Assembly (NCBI GenBank): GCA_022592435.1
Contig: JABYQS010000406.1
Location: 1-24,603 of the forward strand
DNA length: 24,603 nucleotides
Direction of reading: 5' to 3'
Source of the DNA: Cerioporus squamosus
Lineage: Eukaryota > Basidiomycota > Agaricomycetes > Polyporales > Polyporaceae
Both the position numbers and the translations under genes were made by a program. Of the stretch, positions 10,061 through 19,000 are shown in pieces. Positions within the stretch are counted from its first letter, which is position 1. Every line of letters starts with the position of its first letter. The notes beneath the pieces are model-generated. The model was given only the letters and a program-made list of their open reading frames with translations, did no database searches and was not told the DNA's origin.

Positions 10061-12862
10061 AAGTCCGACGGTCCCCGACGGACCTAGAGCCCGGGCGTCG
10101 TCCAGAGGCCCATTCGAATGGGGACGGCTCAGTGACGGTCAGGTTGTGTAGGGGTTGCCAGGGTAGGGAGTCGAACACGGTGGAGGCAATGCGTCGAGGG
10201 GCGTTGGGGTTACGCTGGTGGAACTCATCGATGAGCTCCTGACAGTGGGTGAGGCCTTTCGCGGGTTCCCAACTGTCATTGCCCTCACCGTATCCCTTCC
10301 AGCGGACCAGGTACTGGAACTGATTGCGGTAAGTGCGACTGTCCAGGATTGCCTCAACCTCGTACTCCAGCTCGCCCTCCACCTCGACCGGTTCTGGTGG
10401 GGGTGGTTGTTCTCCATTGACCTCGTTACCCTTCCAGGGTGTGAGACGGTCAACATGGATCACGTCGTGCCGGTTCTGCATGGACGGAGGTAGCGAGAGA
10501 CGATATGTGAGGTCGCCGGTCCGTTCGAGGACTTCATACGGGCCTAGGCGACGTGGACCGAGCTTGCGACTGGCCTGATGGATGGTGACGTCTCGTGCGT
10601 CCAACCAGACACGGTCGCCCACCTTGAATTCGTGAGGCTTAGGCTTCCCGAGCTCGAACCGTTCCTTCATCGCCACCTTCTCCATACGCAGGGCCGCCTC
10701 AGCCTCATGTCGTACCTCTCGCAGTGTCTCTAGGCGCTGGTCCAGGGTAGGGAATCGGGTGCGACCGCCGACGGGTACTGTGAAGTTCGGGCGGTAACCG
10801 TAGACCACTTCGAAGGGGGACATGTTATGAGCGGAGTGAACGCGGTTGTTGAGGACGAATTCGGCAGTGGGGAGGTGGTCGACCCAATCGTCCTGGCGTG
10901 AGTTCGTGAAGAGGCGGAGGTGCTTCTCCACCTCCTGATTCGCGCGTTCCGTCTGTCCGTTCGACTGGGGGTGGTAGGCTGTGGTCAAAGCGTGTTGAAT
11001 CCCTAGCTTCTGGTAGAGCGCTTTCATGAAGCGTGCGGCAAACTGGGGACCTCGATCGGAGACAACTTTACCGGGAATGCCATGGAGGCGGAAGATCTCG
11101 CGGTAGTGGATGTCCGCTACTCCCTCAGCGTCGACATCTGTGGTCGTGGGTAGGACATGGACCTGTTTGCTGTAGTGGTCCGTGTAGACGATGATCGTGT
11201 CGTAACCCTTGACCTTGGGAAGCCCTGTGATGAGGTCGACACCCATGGTCTGCCACAGCCCTTCTGGCACGTCGTGGGGGTGAAGGGTTCCATGGGGGTG
11301 GCGAGGAGCTTTGCGACGCTGACAGACGTCACACCCTTCGACGTACTTACGCACAAATGCAGCCTGCTGGGGCCACCAGAAGAGGCGGTCTACCAGTTCG
11401 AGTGTGCCGTTCCGTCCTGGGTGACCAGCCGTGATGGAATCGTGGCAGAGGGAGGTGACGCGTTTGCGGAGGTTTACGTCTGGAGGGACGTACAGCTTTC
11501 CGTGCCGATAGATGAGTCCGTCAACCACCTCCCACTCCAGGAGACCATTCGTCAGCTTGCGCGGACCCTTCTCCTTGAGAACGCGAAGGGCTTCGACGAC
11601 CTCTGGGTCCTGAAGCTCTGCCTCGCGGATCTCCTGTTCGAGGGTGCTTGTGTCCGTGAGGGTAGCCGCAAGGGCCGCGAAGCGTTCTGGACCGAGGACG
11701 ATCTGCTCGCGATTGTCGTCAGCATCCGAGACCTGGTGGGTGGGGAGCCGTGACAAGGGGTCGGCCTGGGTGTTGGTCTTCCCAGGCTTGTGCGTGAGGC
11801 GGAAGTCGAACCGGCTCAGGTACAGTGACCAGCGGGCCTGACGACGGCTGAGGTTCTGGGCCGTACGCCAGTACTCCAGGTTGCGGTGGTCCGTGACAAT
11901 CTCGAAGGGTTCTGGAAGCCCTTCCAAGTAGTGTCGCCAGTCCTCCAAGGCCCGTATGATAGCCAGCATCTCCCGGTCGTAGATCTCGTAGTTCCGCTCC
12001 GCATCCGTCATCGACTCTGACCGGAAGGCCACCGGGTGCCACAGCCCGTCATCCAGTTTCTGCAGGAGCACTCCACCTGTTGCGAATCCCGAAGCGTCTA
12101 CCTCCAGACGAGTGGGTCGCGCAGGGTCCCAAGAGACCAAGACGGGCTCCGAGGTAAAGGCGTCCTTGAGGGCCTGGAAGGCACGTCGCTGTGCTAGACC
12201 CCATGTCCACGGGACGTCCTTCTTGGTCAGGTCGTTCAAGGGCCGCGCGTGCTTCGAGAAGTCACGGATGAAGCGACGGTAGAAGTTGGCGAACCCCAGG
12301 AAACCCCGCAGTTCGCGCAGGTTCTTCGGGGCCGGCCACTCCGTAACTGCCTTGACTTTGACTGGATCCATTGCGACCTCGCCTTCGCGGATAACCAGGC
12401 CTAGATACTCAACCTCCGTGCGCTCGAACTCGCACTTCTCTGGGCGGAGGTAGAGATCGTGTTCCTGGAGACGTCGCAGGACCTCATGAGTGACTCGACG
12501 GTGTTCCTCCAGGGTGGTGGAGAAGATGAGGATGTCGTCCAGGTAGACAGCGACCTTACCCGCGGCAATGAGATCGGCGAAGATGGAGTTCATGAGGGCC
12601 TGGAACGTCGCTGGGGAGTTCGTGAGCCCGAACAGCATGACCCGCGGCTCGAACAACCCCTGGTTGGTGACGAAGGCGGCCTTCCACTCGTCACCCTCCT
12701 TGATGCGGACATTGTGGTACCCCCAACGAACGTCGAACTTCGTGAAGTACCGCGCCTGACGGAGTCGGGAAATGATATCAGCAGCGAGTGGGAGAGGGTA
12801 GCGGTTCTTCACCGTGAACTCATTAAGCTTCCGGTAGTCCTGGACCAGCCGAAGCTTGCCAT
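10059..12862 (-). CDS. pol: Gypsy pol, downstream part: RT, RNase H, integrase, chromodomain
   Basis: This is the second part of a broken pol. Its frame is open from the frameshift near 12862; the apparent GTG start at 12812 is internal and not a true initiation site. Positions are counted from that codon. Reverse transcriptase: FDVRWGYHNV (Asp27) and YLDD (90-93). RNase H: Asp239, Glu281, Asp308, Asp351. Integrase zinc finger: His457, His464, Cys494, Cys497. Integrase core: Asp526, Asp586, Glu622, with the classic 35-residue D-E spacing. Then a GPY segment (LGPRRLGPYEVL, about 751-762) and a chromodomain (YEVEAILDSR to SWEPAKGL, about 817-855). All catalytic residues are present. Chromodomains in this group steer integration to modified chromatin. 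The copy cannot make a full Gag-Pol because of the upstream frameshift. Confidence 0.93.
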
Positions 12863-13855
12863 CTTCTTCTTGACAAAGAAGACAGGGGACGCCATGGGGG
12901 ACTTCGAGGGGACAATGTAGCCTTTGCGCAGATTCTCCTCCAAGAATCGGTCCAACTCCTCCTGCTCGTTTGGGGGCATAGGGTACACCTTCGAGCGGAG
13001 TGTCTCGGGCGCGTCAGGCTTGAGGTCGATTCCGTGGTCGTACGGCTTGTGTTCGGGAAGCCGTTCCGACTCGGACTCAGAGAAGACCTTGGAGTATTGG
13101 CGATACTCTTCAGGCACAATCTCCTCGAACGACCGTGCTGGCTTGTCCTGGTTCGCTTTCTGAGCGAGCTCCGTGGAGTAGGTGTACCCGGCGGCGCACC
13201 ACATCTCCTCGGTCGAGTCCTCCAGTACTCCGGCCTTCCACCATTTCCTGCGCTGCACCCGGTTGGCGGCGATCCGTTCCACGCCCGGGGTCCAGTCAGC
13301 GGCTAGGGTCTCCGTCCCTTCCTCCTTCTCCTCGGCCCCGATCTCCATCGTACCTCCCTGCCAGTCAATGTCCGGATTGACCCTACGTAACCAAGGTAAG
13401 CCTAGTACGACGTCTTCAGGACCCAGATCTGTAACGAGGAATTCGAGCCATTCTACGTAATCGCCCATGGAGAGTTGTAACCTAACAAAATGCGTAATAC
13501 TACCTGCAGTATTCTTAGAACCATCAATATTGTAAAGGGGAATGTGTCTTGGTAACGTATGTAGGAAAATGGTATGCTTCTGTACGAATCGTCGACTAAT
13601 GAATAGCGCTGTCGCTCCACTATCTATCATAGCTGCAGTACGTACGCTACGGTGCCGGCCTTTGAGTAACACGTTCACATGGAAGTGGGAACTGGTAGGG
13701 TTTAATTCGGGGATAACACAAGAACTAACACTATCGTACATGCATGTGGTACTCGAAAGGGGAGGGGTCGTAGTAGTATCGGAGGGCGTCGCTGCGGCAG
13801 CTTCGCGCGCGCCCGTTCTAAAAAGACTGCTGGAGGGCAGCGATCTGCTCTGCAA
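12809..13855 (-). CDS. pol: Gypsy pol, upstream part: aspartic protease and N-terminal RT edge
   Basis: A 348-residue frame holding the retropepsin-type protease: MIDSGATALFI with catalytic Asp78-Ser-Gly, and the flap/second motif VVLGLPWL about 149-156. The linker IVPEEYRQYSKVFSE and the start of RT (GYIVPSKSPMASPVFFVKKK) follow. After the Lys triplet (about residue 331) the frame is wrong and ends within 17 residues, while the expected RT continuation is open in the neighbouring frame. One base is missing from the AAG-repeat run near 12862. The frame overlaps the 3' end of gag by 38 nt and is offset +1 from it, so pol was probably expressed by frameshifting or re-initiation. No frameshift signal was identified. 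Confidence 0.88.
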   Translation of the reverse strand: MQSRSLPSSSLFRTGAREAAAATPSDTTTTPPLSSTTCMYDSVSSCVIPELNPTSSHFHVNVLLKGRHRSVRTAAMIDSGATALFISRRFVQKHTIFLHTLPRHIPLYNIDGSKNTAGSITHFVRLQLSMGDYVEWLEFLVTDLGPEDVVLGLPWLRRVNPDIDWQGGTMEIGAEEKEEGTETLAADWTPGVERIAANRVQRRKWWKAGVLEDSTEEMWCAAGYTYSTELAQKANQDKPARSFEEIVPEEYRQYSKVFSESESERLPEHKPYDHGIDLKPDAPETLRSKVYPMPPNEQEELDRFLEENLRKGYIVPSKSPMASPVFFVKKKMASFGWSRTTGSLMSSR

Positions 13856-15110
13856 GGAGCTTCTGCTGTTCCATCAGCTGCGCCAGCAACACGCTGGTGT
13901 CGACTGCAGAAGGGGTCGACGTGGAGGCAGCGGTCTGAGCTTCCCCTTCACCCTCCACGGTGGCGGACGCCCTCTGCGAGCGCGGCTTCTTGAGGAACTT
14001 GTCCATGCAGACTACCTCGCGATGACCCGCGCGACGGCAGTAGTTGCAGATCTCCCGATCGTGGCCGCCGTCCTTCTTGACGTGCGCCTCGGAGCCACAG
14101 CCGTAGCACTTGCCGCGCATGAAGCGGTTGAAGTCCTCGCGGGTACGGGTGGCATCCACGTCCATAGCGTTGGGGTCCCGGGCGGCGGGTGTGAACGGGG
14201 TGGTGTGCACGGCAGCAGGGGTTCTAGTCGAGGGGGTAGGGAGTGTCCTTCCCTGCTGGCGGGCCTTCTCCGCGCGCCGCTGACGGACACGGACATCGAT
14301 GTCAGCAGTGACGGTGATGAGCTCCTCAAGCGTTCCAATGGGGCGAGCGGTGTGCACCAACTCGTCCTTGATCGCATCGGAGAGGTGCTCGTAGAACCGG
14401 TCTCGGAGGTCGGCACCTGAGTAGCCCGTTCGACCAGCAAGCTCCTTGAACCGTGCGGCGTACTCCGGGACGGTGAGGGAGCCCTGGTAGAGCTTCCGGA
14501 GACGCTCCTTTGCGTCGACGGCCTCGTCCACGGACTCGAACCGGGCCTTGAACTGTGACCGGAACTCGTTCCAGTCGTTGTTGAACGGCATGTGGCCCAG
14601 GGTGAGCTGTTCCATGGCCGGGGTGGCCCAGAGGGCGGCGTCATCCTGCAGGTACGAGAGGACGGTACGGATCCATTGGTCGTTACGGGGACCAACAGCA
14701 TTCCCGGCAGCGTCGAGGTGGTTGAGGGACGCGCCTTGGGTCATAGCCCACATCGTGAAGGCCGCTAGGAAGCGACGTGCCTCTCCGCCCTGTTCTCCCT
14801 TGAACGGCGCGGGCTTCTGAACCGCCTTCGACGAGTTGTTGGCCTGAGTGGCGGAGGCGAGCTGCGTCATCGATTGCGTGAGGAGGGCCATCGATTGGAG
14901 GAGGAGCTGAGTGGCGTCGGGAGCTTGGGCAGGAGCAGGCTGAGCCGCCGCTGGTTGCGCAGCTTGGGCGGCTTGGGCGTGTTGGGCAGCCTGGGCTGGC
15001 TGTGCAGGCTGAGGGTTAGCCTGCTGGGCTGCGGCTGGGTTCTGAGCCCCTGGTTGCCCTTGTTCGGCCATCGCAGGTGGTGCTGACGGTGGACGAGAGG
15101 GGGTGATCAC
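13818..15110 (-). CDS. gag: Gypsy Gag polyprotein
   Basis: Structural Gag of the chromovirus, about 430 residues from a GTG at 15110. The first ATG in frame is at 15071-15069 (MAEQG, residue 14), a plausible alternative start. The N-terminus is an Ala/Gln/Pro-rich low-complexity stretch (about 18-65). The retrotransposon Gag capsid-like region spans about 110-285 (RRFLAAFTMWAM, FRSQFKARFESVDEA, LTVPEYAARFKELA). Nucleocapsid-like zinc knuckles follow: CYGCGSEAH (Cys335, Cys338, His343) and a canonical C-x2-C-x4-H-x4-C at Cys355, Cys358, His363, Cys368. The C-terminus is Gln/Leu-rich. There is no internal stop in this frame. The frame is also open upstream (separate entry). Confidence 0.88.
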   Translation of the reverse strand: MITPSRPPSAPPAMAEQGQPGAQNPAAAQQANPQPAQPAQAAQHAQAAQAAQPAAAQPAPAQAPDATQLLLQSMALLTQSMTQLASATQANNSSKAVQKPAPFKGEQGGEARRFLAAFTMWAMTQGASLNHLDAAGNAVGPRNDQWIRTVLSYLQDDAALWATPAMEQLTLGHMPFNNDWNEFRSQFKARFESVDEAVDAKERLRKLYQGSLTVPEYAARFKELAGRTGYSGADLRDRFYEHLSDAIKDELVHTARPIGTLEELITVTADIDVRVRQRRAEKARQQGRTLPTPSTRTPAAVHTTPFTPAARDPNAMDVDATRTREDFNRFMRGKCYGCGSEAHVKKDGGHDREICNYCRRAGHREVVCMDKFLKKPRSQRASATVEGEGEAQTAASTSTPSAVDTSVLLAQLMEQQKLLAEQIAALQQSF

Positions 15111-15437
15111 AGGTGATGGGGGTGCGGCGATAAGAGCGACGACCTCGCGTTCGTCGATCGGGGTGCTTGGAAGGGGGGAGTGTGTGGTGGGTGACTCTGC
15201 AACGGGAGAGTCGGGGACGGGGATGAAAGTATCGGAGTAGGCTTCGACGTTGATGCGACTGGGGCGATAGTGACGATTGGGGCAAGGGTTCTGCTCACAG
15301 GATTCCCAGTACCACGCGTTATCCTCCGGATCCTTCCTCCGATGGACGTATTCTTGGTCTTCGGTATCCCAGGCGTGGTGTCTGCGGGAACAGTCCAGGG
15401 TGACGGGGTGGCTTGTCGAGCGATGGGGACACTCTTG
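15111..15437 (-). other. open, Cys/His-rich upstream extension of the gag frame
   Basis: The gag frame stays open for 109 codons upstream of 15110 and is closed by TGA at 15440-15438. The translation has a patterned Cys/His/Trp content (QECPHRST, LDCSRRHHAWDTED, AWYWESCEQNPC) rather than noise, which suggests true coding sequence: an N-terminal zinc-binding segment of Gag. It contains no ATG. Beyond the TGA the frame is open again to about 15640, so the TGA could be a point nonsense mutation. Confidence 0.5.
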
Positions 15438-15646
15438 TCAGAGTGTCGGCACCGATGAGGGATCTCGACCTAATGTCGCGGCGACTAGGCGCGTAGACAC
15501 CAGACGTCGATCGGCGACGGTCTGAGGGGCGAGCGGCGAGGAGCCGAAAAGGGGAGAGTAGAGAGGAAGCTCGACGAGGGCAGAGCAACGACCGGCTCGA
15601 AGGCACGAAGTCGTCGATAGCTAGTCTTCACGCGCACTGCGACAGA

Positions 15647-15664
15647 CTAGTCCCAATGACCAGG
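15647..15664 (-). promoter_or_regulatory. primer-binding region of the Gypsy element
   Basis: Directly inside the 5' LTR the minus strand reads CCTGGTCATTGGGACTAG. It contains the TGG expected opposite a tRNA CCA end, so it is the likely PBS. I cannot name the tRNA. The same 18 bases recur inside both LTRs (9700-9717 and 15712-15729). Confidence 0.5.
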
Positions 15665-16057
15665 TTATATTAGCACAGAGACAAGGGGAAAGTACATGGG
15701 GGAAAGCGCACCTAGTCCCAATGACCAGGAGGTCGAGATGGGGACCAGGTAAGCGCTGGGAGGGTCTTATATACTAGTCTACTCTGAACAATCACGTGCC
15801 AGTGGAGTGACTCATGCGGGAAAGGGAGCGAGGCTGTACGAGTGGGAGACAAAAGGGTGGGAAAACACATGGTAACGGGATGGTAAGTGCGAGAACAAGG
15901 CATGCGGTCGCGGGAACAGAGCATACGGGCGCGAGAATGAGATCAAGGGGTCCAAAATGGGATGTGTACGAAGTAGGAAAGGGATCAAGATGGGAAAGTG
16001 GAAGTTCCAGGAAAACGAAAAGGAACGAGAAGGGGTGCTGGTCCACTGACCGTGACA
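15665..16057 (-). repeat. 5' LTR of the Gypsy element
   Basis: About 393 bp, nearly identical to 9653-10047. The outer edge TGTCACGG at 16057 abuts the interrupted minus-strand gene. The inner edge is TTATATTAG, where the other copy has TGATATTAG. The likely TATA box is TAGTATATAAG on the minus strand at 15776-15766, positioned to drive the element. Confidence 0.9.
15766..15776 (-). promoter_or_regulatory. TATA box of the Gypsy 5' LTR
   Basis: The minus strand reads TAGTATATAAG, identical to the copy in the other LTR. It lies about 650 nt upstream of the gag frame and is the probable core promoter of the genomic RNA. Confidence 0.5.
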
Positions 16058-19000
16058 GTACGCTCGCTATCAACATCACCGTTCTTGACGACGTGCTCGT
16101 ACATCTCCTCGAGTGCGGCAACGAACCGGCGTGCATTGAACTTCTTGCCGTCCGTGAATATTCCGATGGGCTGCGGCCACTGGGGCGGCTCCTCCTGGGT
16201 CCGGACGGTCTGGCCGTTGATACTCCGAATGATCGTTTGTGACGTCGTGCGCGCACCATCCGAGCATATGCCGCACCTGTGGTTCTGCGGACAGTTTTCC
16301 CCGCCGGGATACATGATGGCTTTGCAGCGTTTGCAAACGGGAGTCCTCCGCTGCGCATGGTCAGTGAGGAGCATGGAGATCAGTAGTCTCGAGAAGACGC
16401 ACGGTGAGGCCAACGTTCGTGAGTTCCATCCCCGTCGGATCCACTGTGCGCTCCGCTGGCTTCACAAGGCGGAGAGGGACCGCATGGCTATGTTTGTACC
16501 AGAACTTCGTCGTTCCTGCTTGCGCTACAATCGAAGGTCAGCAATGTACAAGTATTAAAGCGGGGGACGTACACTTGTAGTTCCCTTTGCTGACGCGGTG
16601 GATGATGGCCAACTCAATTTCATGGAGCTTGTCGAGCAGCGCGCGGGGGGTCTTGCGCACTAGAGCTTTCCCCTCGGAGGCGTTCTTCTTCTCGACCGCA
16701 TGGTTGTAGAGTGTCGCGGCGGCGACCCAATCGCGCGGCGTCATCTTGTATGTTGCCCATTGCAGCTGCTTCCGGAGGTTCATGAATAGGAAGAACGCGT
16801 CCTTCTCCGAGCGTGCGAACGTGATGCTGCGCAGGTCAAGACCGGTCGCCAGAGAGAACACTTGCTGCGACCTTGTAAGACCTGTGATCCTCACGATGGG
16901 GAGACACGGGGTCTGATAATTGCCGTGGCCGGCGACCATCACGGACTTCTGGACGAAGGGTGCGAAGAAATTGCTTGAGATTAGAACGTCTGCGGGCCCC
17001 TGATAATAGGCATGTCGTTAGTAAATACCAGACGGTCACACATGACGACGTACCTCAGCCTTTGCAGTGAGGGCTTTACCCTTGGCACTTCCCGCCACGA
17101 ATAGACGGGCCTTCTTGGCAGGCGGCGTGTCCAGTGAGACCGCGGCGAGATCAGTGAGCAAGGTGCCCTGGTCGGCAGCGTGAACAGGACCGGCTTGTCC
17201 CTCGAGGGCGGTCGCGCGCTCGGTAGAGCTGGCGCGACGCTTCTTTGCCGCTGAAGTCTGGGGACGACTGGTGAGTAGAATAATCAGAGAGATGGTGAGG
17301 ACGTACCAGATGCATCAGCGTCATCGCATCTGGAAGATCGTCGGAGTCATCGCTGAGATCAATCACGTCGGCCGGAAGCATCCCGAGGGCGTTGACGTTG
17401 CGAGGTGTGGAGAGGTCGACAGACTCAATCGCCCGCTCCTTGCCCTTCTGGGATACTGCAGGTGGGGTGGGGAGGAGTGATGGAGTCGGGATGAGAGGAT
17501 CCAAGAGCCGGGGCTTGACCGGAGACAATGATGTCGCGGTAGAGGAATCGCTACCAGGCAGTAAGTCGGAAGGGGTCGCAGAAACCTCCTTTGACATGCG
17601 GGCATGCGACGGAAGGAGGTGTGCGAGCTTCGGGTCGATGCCGAGCTCGTCCAAGATGCTCGTGGGATCGGTGTGCGATGAGAGGTCGAGGAGCTCATCC
17701 TCGGGCTCCTGCTTGACAAATGTGTAGTGAGCTGCCGTCGCCGCCGTCATCTTCGCCAATCCGAACGTCTCGCCACTTGGTGCAGGCTGTAGGGTGGGGA
17801 GCGGCAACATGCCAGCGGGGAGCCCATGGGTCTTCTGTAGGTCAATAAGAACGTTGTTCCACCTGTTTGCGAGGAAGTTGACGAGGCGGACGTGGTGGGA
17901 ACCGTAAGTGGACTCGATGAAAGGAGAAGCTGCGCCGGAGGCGAGCTCGGTACGGATGTTGCGGCGTAGAACATAATCGTGCGCGAGGTACGTCAGCACG
18001 ACAAGGCCGCTGGCGAAGGACCGTTGCAGTCCATTCCAGCCCTTGTGCGATGCTTCAATACGGCTCCCGTCGGAGGGGATGTCGTCCCGAGGCCTTGCGA
18101 GACAACCCTTCTGGACGTGGGCGAGTTGGTCGGCGTGTACCTAGAAGTTCATGTTCAGGTGACGGGCGGCCAAGGCAATGAGTAGCGTACATACCTTCTC
18201 TGCAGCGGCCGACCACACAGTACCATCTTCGACCCACTTCTCGTATGCAAGTACAAGCCTCCGCTCCTGCTCCTCCTGGCTCCAGTACGTCGCCGGGTTC
18301 CCGTTGCTTGCCCTTGACTTCAGAATGGCGTTGGTGATGTCCTGTGCGACTTCCGAACGGCACGGGTTCTTGGTGCCCCCAAGGACGCAAGCGAGATAAC
18401 TGTGTGGGGAAGATAAGCATGTCGCATGAGACGGGAGGTAAGGGACGTACCGTTGGACAAAATGCCACACATCAAGCACAACAGCGATGTCGGGGAACAC
18501 CTTCGATATTGCGGCCTTGACATGGCAGCAGTTGTCAACGACCGCTATTTCTGGGTCGGCAAAGCCGAGCAGAAGCAGCCGTCGGCGCAATCCCTCTAGC
18601 TGCTCCTCGATCTCGATGTTCCCCTGAGTTGGACACCAACGCTGGCGCAAATGACGGGTAAGCGATGAGCATCCTTAGAGGGCGCACGACACAGCACTTA
18701 CCCACGAGATGATGATGCCCTGTTCGTTCACGACCGTCTGCAAGCCTCCTGTGTACACCTTCGAATGTGTCTTGTCTTTGTCGACAATCGTGGCCTTTCC
18801 AGCTGAACGGAACGTTGCGTCAAGGGAGATGGTGACAGCTAGTAAGAGGAGGACCACCGTGGGAATCAGGAAGGCGTTGACTAGTAGATGGCAGCGTGAG
18901 AACAATGGACTGCGAACTCACCTCCCTTTGTTCGCAGACTCTCCTCCGACTCCCCTTTCCTCGTCTTCTCGGCGTACTTGTTGAACACGTCGCTAGCCAG

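Larger units (their letters stand above)
9653..16057 (-). mobile_element. Ty3/Gypsy chromovirus (MarY1/sushi-like) LTR retrotransposon, 6.4 kb
   Basis: A near-complete element read on the minus strand: 5' LTR at 15665-16057, primer-binding region, gag, protease-RT-RNase H-integrase-chromodomain, polypurine tract, 3' LTR at 9653-10047. The integrase GPY segment followed by a chromodomain places it among the chromoviruses, the usual Gypsy group of fungi. The LTRs differ by roughly six substitutions and two one-base indels over about 394 bp, indicating a fairly recent insertion. The copy is damaged: a one-base frameshift at about 12862 separates protease from reverse transcriptase, and one LTR terminus is altered (TT in place of TG at 15665). 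The flanks carry no matching target-site duplication: the base-by-base ends are CCCCCTG on the left and GTACG on the right. The right edge lies inside another gene's last exon. Confidence 0.93.

Noticed and set aside
11157..11753. Plus-strand frame of about 200 codons inside the Gypsy element
   Set aside because: Antisense shadow of the integrase region, which has strong motif support on the minus strand.
12809..12880. Programmed frameshift as the explanation for the pol break
   Set aside because: The break is inside the conserved RT entry block rather than at a gag/pol boundary, and no other element I know shifts there; a one-base loss is simpler.
13542..14420. Plus-strand frame of about 290 codons
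   Set aside because: Antisense to gag and protease; no motif of its own.
18839..18921. Shorter intron that would keep a hydrophobic VNAFLIPTVVLLLL segment in the D-D-E-like protein
   Set aside because: Both versions are in frame, but the 83-nt intron joins SLRTKG directly to VTISLDATFR, which fits the family as I know it; a membrane stretch in the core is unlikely.
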